Made by a program: the position numbers and the translations under genes
Notes under the pieces: model-generated
Database searches by the model: none
Seen by the model: the letters and a program-made list of their open reading frames with translations, nothing else
Told to the model about the DNA's origin: nothing
Shown here: piece after piece, positions 58,901 to 64,000 of the stretch
How positions within the stretch are numbered: position 1 is the first letter of the stretch
Layout of the letters: every line of letters begins with the position of its first letter
Assembly (NCBI GenBank): GCA_023014335.1
Contig: JAECYW010000019.1
Span: 434,001-498,000 of the forward strand
DNA: 64,000 nt
Origin: Galerina marginata
Taxonomy: Eukaryota > Basidiomycota > Agaricomycetes > Agaricales > Galerinaceae
Direction of reading: 5' to 3'

Positions 58901-59336
58901 TTATCATGCCTTTATGTATTCATCTGGCCTGCTCCGATGAACTGATGGCCTTAACCATTTCCTTGTGATCTGGGTACAGCGGAAGTGTCCAGCAACGCAC
59001 TATCGTGCTTGAACATGGAGAAGATGGAAAGGGATGATCAGAAGACCGAAAGTCGTTGCCGGTACTCCTCGGTCTTGACTTTACGAACGTGGCATCTGCA
59101 CAGTACGTCTCGCTTCGCTATATTGTAAATTCATCTTCATTTTCGCGGTCGATCAGGGAGAACAGGAAGCATTGAATTATAACACGCTCGCCCACCAATC
59201 GCATCGAAGTTTATTGATGATGCGTTGCGGAGGTCTCATCTCCCAGGAACATGCCCTGAAGCGAACTGCAAATTTTTCGACAGGTAAGTGTTTTTCTTTG
59301 GGTGGGGGTTTATTTCTGTACTTTACCTTGCCCCAC

Positions 59337-59567
59337 CTATTCCGGCCGGAATGACCGGATTCCGGCGGAATCCACCGGAATCCGGTGGAATATAAAAAAA
59401 TAAGCCTAAAAAACAGCAAAATTCCGCCGGATTCCGGTGGAATGGGGGACCGGAATCCGGTGGATTCCGGCGGAATGAACTAAATATATATTTTTACAAA
59501 TTGCAGCTGATTCCGGTGGATTCCGCCGGAATGGTGGTCCGGATTCCGGCGGATTCCGGCGGAATCA
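59337..59567. repeat. Array of inverted TTCCGGYGGA repeats
   Basis: About 230 bp densely packed with (A/G)TTCCGG(C/T)GGA and its complement, in both orientations and in short runs such as ggattccggcggattccggcggaat. It is split by two AT-rich spacers (about 59395-59425 and 59480-59505). It begins about 230 bp beyond the 3' end of the CxC5/CxC6 gene. It may be the terminal or subterminal repeat zone of the mobile element that carries that gene. Confidence 0.8.
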
Positions 59568-59795
59568 GAGAATAAAATCAAGTAAAATTTAGAAAAATGC
59601 TTAGGTAACATGCAGGTGGCACTGTGCCTACACATACCTGTACCTGTTAATAATACCCATTGCTCATGATTCACTCTATATCTCAGTCAATTTGTTACAT
59701 GAAATAACTGATACAATAGCAATTTCAAATCAACAATAACAAATATACTAATATACACTGCCTTTACTCCTACTGTGCATTATTTAACCACAATA

Positions 59796-62089
59796 CTAAG
59801 CATCATTGTCACTATCATCATTTTCCTCTACTTCTTCATCCAACCCAAGATCTTCATTGGCTTCATCATCAGCATCCCTTGCTTGTGATTGTTTTTTGAA
59901 ATCTTGTTTGCGAAGCACATATTTTGTGTGATAAAATAGCATTGCATGTAGAAACCAGTTGAAATTCCCAGGAGTCATACGCTTCAGTATTGACTGGAAT
60001 CCCGCAAGCCATGCATTGAGTTGTTCACAAACCTAAGTCATCATAAGCCAGCAGCAACAAAAAGACTGATGTATACCTACCTGAGTATTAAATGCACGCT
60101 TTGCATATGGCTGTCCATTTTTATCAAAAGCAATAATAACTAGGTTTGGAGCAGAACCATCGCCAGGTGATGGATTGCAATATTTGCGACAGAGATAATC
60201 AGAGACCCGGTGATTGATATAATGGTAAGAATCAACGATAATCCGTGATGTTCTTTTCCAAATATCCCAGCTGCCATTATTGACAGCAGTTGCAAGTACT
60301 TGACAGCCTTTGTCAATACAAATGTAATCAGGCCGTGATTCCTCTGTAGGATAAACAGATCCAAGCCAGTTCAGAATATTTGTTGTTGACTCTGACCGTG
60401 CAAATTTGGTCCAAGCAATAACAACACCGCAAGGTGCACAAATGGTTTCAACACAGTAATATCGACCAGGACTGAAGTAGTTTTTGGGTGGAGGTGGATC
60501 TGAGTTTGGATCATCATGCCGCTGTGGATTTGGTCCTCTTCGACGAGGTTGCCATTCATTAGCTTCTGATGGTCGCTGCAACATTCTGCGAACTCCTGAT
60601 TGAACTTGACGAGTATTGTATTTTTTGAAATTTCTCCATTGTGGTTGGTGTGTTTCACAGGCATTAGTTCCCTGGACTCGTTGATTCAAGCACTCTCGAA
60701 CCAAACATCGTGTGGCAAGCTGTACATGGTGTACATCACATAAAGAACCACCGCGAGCATTAGAAAGCTCATTCGTACAATCATCATATGCACAAATCTA
60801 TACCATAGGGTTGGTATCAGTTCTATACTGTCAAAAGTGACTATAAGATTTACCTGTGGGCCCATCACAACTCCATCCAAAATTCGCATAGTTACAAACT
60901 GCTTTTCAAGATCCATTTCTTGATCAGAACTTGACAAAGAAGGTTCTGGACTATGTTCTTCAATATTCTGATTCAATTCAGGTATGACTGCATTGTTGTC
61001 GTCAACTCCAACTACTGCCGCTGGATTGGGATTTATAATATCACTTGTTGCTTTGTATTCATGAGTGCATTCTGCACAGGCATGCTGATCAGCGGCTCTA
61101 ATGATTCCATTTTCGCCTAAAATTCCAAATGCCTGTGTAGTGACTTCTTTGATATTTAATGCATCATCAAGCTCAAGATCAAGTTTAGATTCTTCTGCAA
61201 TAGTCCGTAGTGTTTCTTGAACAAATGCCTGCCAAATTTGACGGCGGGTAACAGAAGTTGATTGTGTTCCAAAGGTATTGTTCCAATATTCCGCAAAGGC
61301 ATTTGCAGATGCATGAAAGTTGTACATTGCATTTACCGCAGTTGTTGAAAACAAGCGGTCAACCCACAGTCCTTGTCCAACTTTGAGATATTTGGCAGAG
61401 TTAAGGTAAACACGTTTGAATTGTTGAGGATTTACTGAATCATCCACAAATCGCTCATGATCTGCCAGATATAATGTACCACAGTCTTTGCAGTGTCCTG
61501 TGAGTAAAGGGACATCTTTACAAATCTGATGCCCTTTAATCAATGTCACATTTGGCACATCACGGATTTTTGTGTGTTGAACAAGTGATCGTGGCCTGCA
61601 TGATGCCGTAGAACACACAAAAGAAGCTGGGCAAATAATAAGGGCTGGTTGAATATCGTTTGTTGACACAGGAAGTAATTTTGTTGTGTAGTTTCCTTTG
61701 TGATTGTATGGTGAAAGATTTAAACCATTGGCTATTGAATCAAGCTTCTTTGCTACAAAGCTCTGCTTGAGGCTTTCATCATCATCATATTCACTGTCAT
61801 GAAACAATGTTGATGACCTGGCTTGGCCTAATTTTGCCATAAGTGCTCTGGACATAGATAGAATCCAGCCTGTGTTGATGGTTTTGTTTTCTCCAACATA
61901 CACAGGATTTTGCTGACGAAAGTGGAGGTTCAGCAAGTCTGGGTTTTCTGTCAGAGTAAATAGCACTGTCAAGACTGTAGACAGTGATACTTCTGAACCA
62001 AGGTTTTCTTCAATGATTCCACTGAAGGTTCCAAATGAGATATCTGGAAATGCACTTTGAATTGGCACAGCAGCAGCCAGTGTAGCCAT
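59796..62089 (-). CDS. CxC5/CxC6 cysteine-cluster protein of KDZ transposons
   Basis: Three exons, 62089-60854, 60797-60081 and 60032-59796, give 729 aa, all introns in phase 0. The CxC5 cluster starts near residue 155 with CPASFVCSTASCRPRSL and continues through GHCKDCGTLYLADHE and the KRVYLNSAKYLKVGQGLWVD segment. The CxC6 part starts with GIIRAADQHACAECTHEY (about 325) and goes on across intron 1 with ICAYDDCTN, SLCDVHHVQLATRC and CLNQRVQGTNACETH. NYFSPGRYYCVETICAPCG, DYICIDKGCQVL and IVDSYHYINHRVSDYLCRK follow. These clusters accompany KDZ transposases in mushroom genomes and probably bind nucleic acid through zinc. The Met is the first that begins a typical protein; a longer N-terminus by splicing from the upstream gene is possible. 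The C-terminus is acidic. Confidence 0.85.
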
Positions 62090-62292
62090 ATTAAACCAGA
62101 TCAAAAGCCAGACTAATAATGGAAAAAACGAGAGCATATGTGTGGCAGTAGAGACAACAAGTACAGTGATGTCCAAGAGTAAACGCATAGTGTTGGAAAT
62201 AATACGGAGTGATCTGAAACCCAAACTCAGCCAGTAATCTTACACCAAGCGACACTTGAAATAGTACAGCTAATGTGAACCTAGAAAAAAAC

Positions 62293-62946
62293 TTACTCAT
62301 CAGAATCTTCTTCCGAAACAGCCTTTTTACCCTTCGAACTCGATGCTTTAGGCTTGGTTTTTGATCTCTCCTTGTCCCTTCTCTCCTTCTCCCTTTGCTT
62401 CTTCTCCGTCTCGGCTAACTTCTTGTGAGCTCGCTTGTCGACCTTGTGATCCAATTCAGAAGTATGCATCTTGCGTGGACTGGATCTTTTAGGAGAAGAC
62501 GCCTTTTGCTTTCCCTTGGCTTTCCGCTTGGCATCTTCGAGTTTCATCCAGTTTTCAAGCATAATGAATGTGAACTGCCTAGGATATGTAGTTTTTGGTG
62601 GTGGTGGACCCCAGAGGTCATCGTCAGAAGGTGCATCCTCAGATTGTGTGAGCCATGCCTCCATAGCTGGATATTTCTCAGCACGGCCAAATTTCGTACG
62701 CCACGTCTCGTAGAATTGGGACTTCGCAACAAAGATATCGATGAATTCGTGAAAATGAGGAAGGAATGGATCGTCTTCTGTTAAAGCACGCCAATCAACA
62801 TCCTTTTTCAGAGCAGCAACTGAGTCTTTAGCCTTCTCTATAACTTTCCACTTTTGGTAGGCACCTATAAGACCACCTCCAGTATTTGGAAGATCAGGAT
62901 CAATGTCCAAGTAGCTCAAGAGAAGATTTTTCCGGGAACGAGACAT
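62293..62946 (-). CDS. Lys/Ser-rich companion of the CxC5/CxC6 gene
   Basis: Single exon, 217 aa, starting MSRSRKNLLLSYLDIDPDLP; the longer open frame upstream has no typical start. A helical globular part (about 1-140) with FLPHFHEFIDIFVAKSQFYE, a WGPPPPKTTYPR linker, then a long Lys/Glu/Ser-rich coiled tail (ELDHKVDKRAHKKLAETEK and beyond). It lies 200 bp upstream of the CxC5/CxC6 start on the same strand. At its end, ga|gtaagt is a strong donor, and an acceptor 83 bp on (gggtttcag) would join it in frame to the open region before the CxC5/CxC6 Met. Function unknown; DNA or chromatin contact is a guess from the basic tail. Confidence 0.6.
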   Translation of the reverse strand: MSRSRKNLLLSYLDIDPDLPNTGGGLIGAYQKWKVIEKAKDSVAALKKDVDWRALTEDDPFLPHFHEFIDIFVAKSQFYETWRTKFGRAEKYPAMEAWLTQSEDAPSDDDLWGPPPPKTTYPRQFTFIMLENWMKLEDAKRKAKGKQKASSPKRSSPRKMHTSELDHKVDKRAHKKLAETEKKQREKERRDKERSKTKPKASSSKGKKAVSEEDSDE

Positions 62947-64000
62947 GTCCGATGGGCCGCCAGAAACACCATAAAGCGGTGAGATGCTTGCTGCGGGGTG
63001 ACTCCGAAACACAAAAGAGACGCGGCCGTAGTAGATAGTTTTATCTCTCAATAAAACCAATCAACCAAACAACCAAAATCCCCTGTAAATCAGACTCTAC
63101 AAGTGACGCGGACAAAACACCCAATCAATCAATCAATATAATTGACTAGTTCTTTTTGGGAGGGACAGAGGTTTTATAATATCGAGAGTCAAACGAGATA
63201 TTCAAAGGTTACGCAGCCGCCGCGGACACTTCGTTAATTGACTTAAGCGACGCGGCCACCACAGAGGTGAACAGGTATAAAGTTTTTATTGGTATTTGGG
63301 GTCGATACTGGGACTACACTTCTTGTGTAACTGAGAAAACGGGCACTCGGGCGCGTACTGACTTGTCACTCGGGACACTGAACTCGACGTCTCTCGGGAC
63401 GCGTACTAACGAAACTTGGGCCACCAAAACCCTTTACTAACGTGAACGTGATAGATACTACAATGTCCAGAACAGTCTACAACCCTCGAAGTTGTTCCTG
63501 CTACAGTCCAGGTCTTAGACACGCGGCGCACTACCAAAGTACTCGTACCGCGGCTAATCGGATGGCCACTGAAGCCTTGTTCAAGTCAATAAAGACAGGT
63601 GAAATAGGATCGTTGTTCAAATCTCTCGAATAGTTATCACTCAGATCACAAAGGTGAAATTCCGTTATCAACGCGAACAATCAATTGTTTTGAAATTCCT
63701 CGAAGTCAAGTTACAATTTTAGAGACTCTTATTGTGCCGCGCAAACGACTGGAGTATAATCTCGTGGGTAGTAAATTGCTTGCCTCTACCTATGTAGTTC
63801 TACTGCTTTTATAGTACATTAGAGCTGATACATGTGATACATTCGCGTAAAACTACTTGACCAATCTTTAAGACGCGTCCGCGCGCCAATCTGTATGACT
63901 TCAATATCCCGCGTTATCTGTGTGACCTCATCAGACATCATCTTTGGTAGGTGCTGACTCAAGTAGAACGCGTAAGCTTTTCTGATTGGTCGGCTCCTGA
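62947..64000. other. Upstream region of the companion gene to window end
   Basis: No gene recognised. A (aatc)n run lies at about 63123-63137. At 63330-63420 the word ctcggg recurs (cactcgggcgcg, cactcgggacac, ctctcgggacgcg), which resembles repeated motifs of a promoter or element end. The other terminus of the presumed mobile element is not seen here. Confidence 0.3.

Larger units (their letters stand above)
52860..59300. repeat. Dispersed repeat family with a VHLxxxDE exon/hairpin motif, both strands
   Basis: An imperfect palindrome GTTCATC-(7-12 bp)-GATGAAC, or a one-base variant, occurs eight times: 52891-52915, 53325-53349, 55967-55991, 56039-56059, 56492-56512, 57008-57032, 57304-57329 and 58918-58942. 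Read on the plus strand at five sites and on the minus strand at the others it mostly encodes (V/F/I)(H/I)(L/V)xxx(D/N)E. Flanks are shared between some copies: 'catctgcacagtatgtctcgctt' at about 53163 and 59093; and 'gaac(g/a)ttttttcct..t' after the copies at 57304 (plus) and 56039 (minus). I take this as debris of one multiplied gene or element, in both orientations. No complete gene is left. Confidence 0.5.

Noticed and set aside
52891..58942. Regularly shaped short palindromes looked like a CRISPR-type array.
   Set aside because: Spacing is irregular (0.1-3 kb), both orientations occur, flanks are shared, and the host is a fungus.

Overview
The window is nuclear DNA of a mushroom-forming basidiomycete (Agaricomycetes). 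The evidence is the density of short introns of about 45-85 bp with GT(A/G)NG...YAG borders, and a gene content made of families typical of that class: NACHT P-loop proteins, DUF6535, DUF6593, an Iml2/TTC39 protein and a CxC5/CxC6 protein of the KDZ-transposon world. Genus cannot be told from the sequence. All calls come from reading the sequence; no alignment or search was run, and multi-exon models were built by hand from splice signals and reading-phase agreement.

Layout. 1-26 kb is a decayed tandem segmental array. Its unit has up to four parts: A, a GC-rich low-complexity block read on the minus strand; B, a linker; C, a short block with a conserved first exon; and D, a NACHT gene on the plus strand. 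Four D copies are still open (872-1994, 9754-10821, 15373-16462, 22021-23145) and a fifth is a wreck (about 25490-25975). All four open copies stop at the same poly-T tract. A secreted BTRD1-repeat protein (23672-24562, minus) lies between copies four and five. 26-30 kb carries two minus-strand genes: a four-exon protein with a lysine-rich N-terminus, and a seven-exon polytopic membrane protein. 30-32.6 kb has no recognisable gene.

32.67-34.65 kb holds the most interesting locus: a ten-exon gene for a secreted precursor with repeated Lys-Arg sites and His/Trp-rich peptides. All nine of its introns are in phase 2 and its exons form a module repeated three times. It looks like a Kex2-processed repeat protein (KEP) that I do not recognise. 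Then come a DUF6593 gene (35725-36469), a DUF6535 membrane protein (37286-39713) and an Iml2/TTC39 gene (40613-43647), all plus strand. On the minus strand, 44192-45740 is a 5'-truncated G-alpha pseudogene split by a 394-bp hAT-type MITE with a perfect 8-bp target duplication. Beside it is a 14-exon gene (45924-49074) joining a membrane segment, a kinase-like domain without catalytic motifs and a PHD-like zinc finger.

49-59.5 kb is gene-poor and repeat-derived. It contains a VPS11 fragment, F-box-like debris, a recurring V-H-L-x-x-x-D-E exon/hairpin motif on both strands, and an array of inverted TTCCGGYGGA repeats. 59.8-63 kb carries a CxC5/CxC6 gene and a lysine-rich companion gene on the minus strand, probably parts of one mobile element whose other end lies outside the window.

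The genes do not form a pathway. The window reads as a fast-evolving accessory region (innate-immunity-like NACHT genes, secreted peptides, transposon genes) wrapped around a conserved core gene (Iml2/TTC39).
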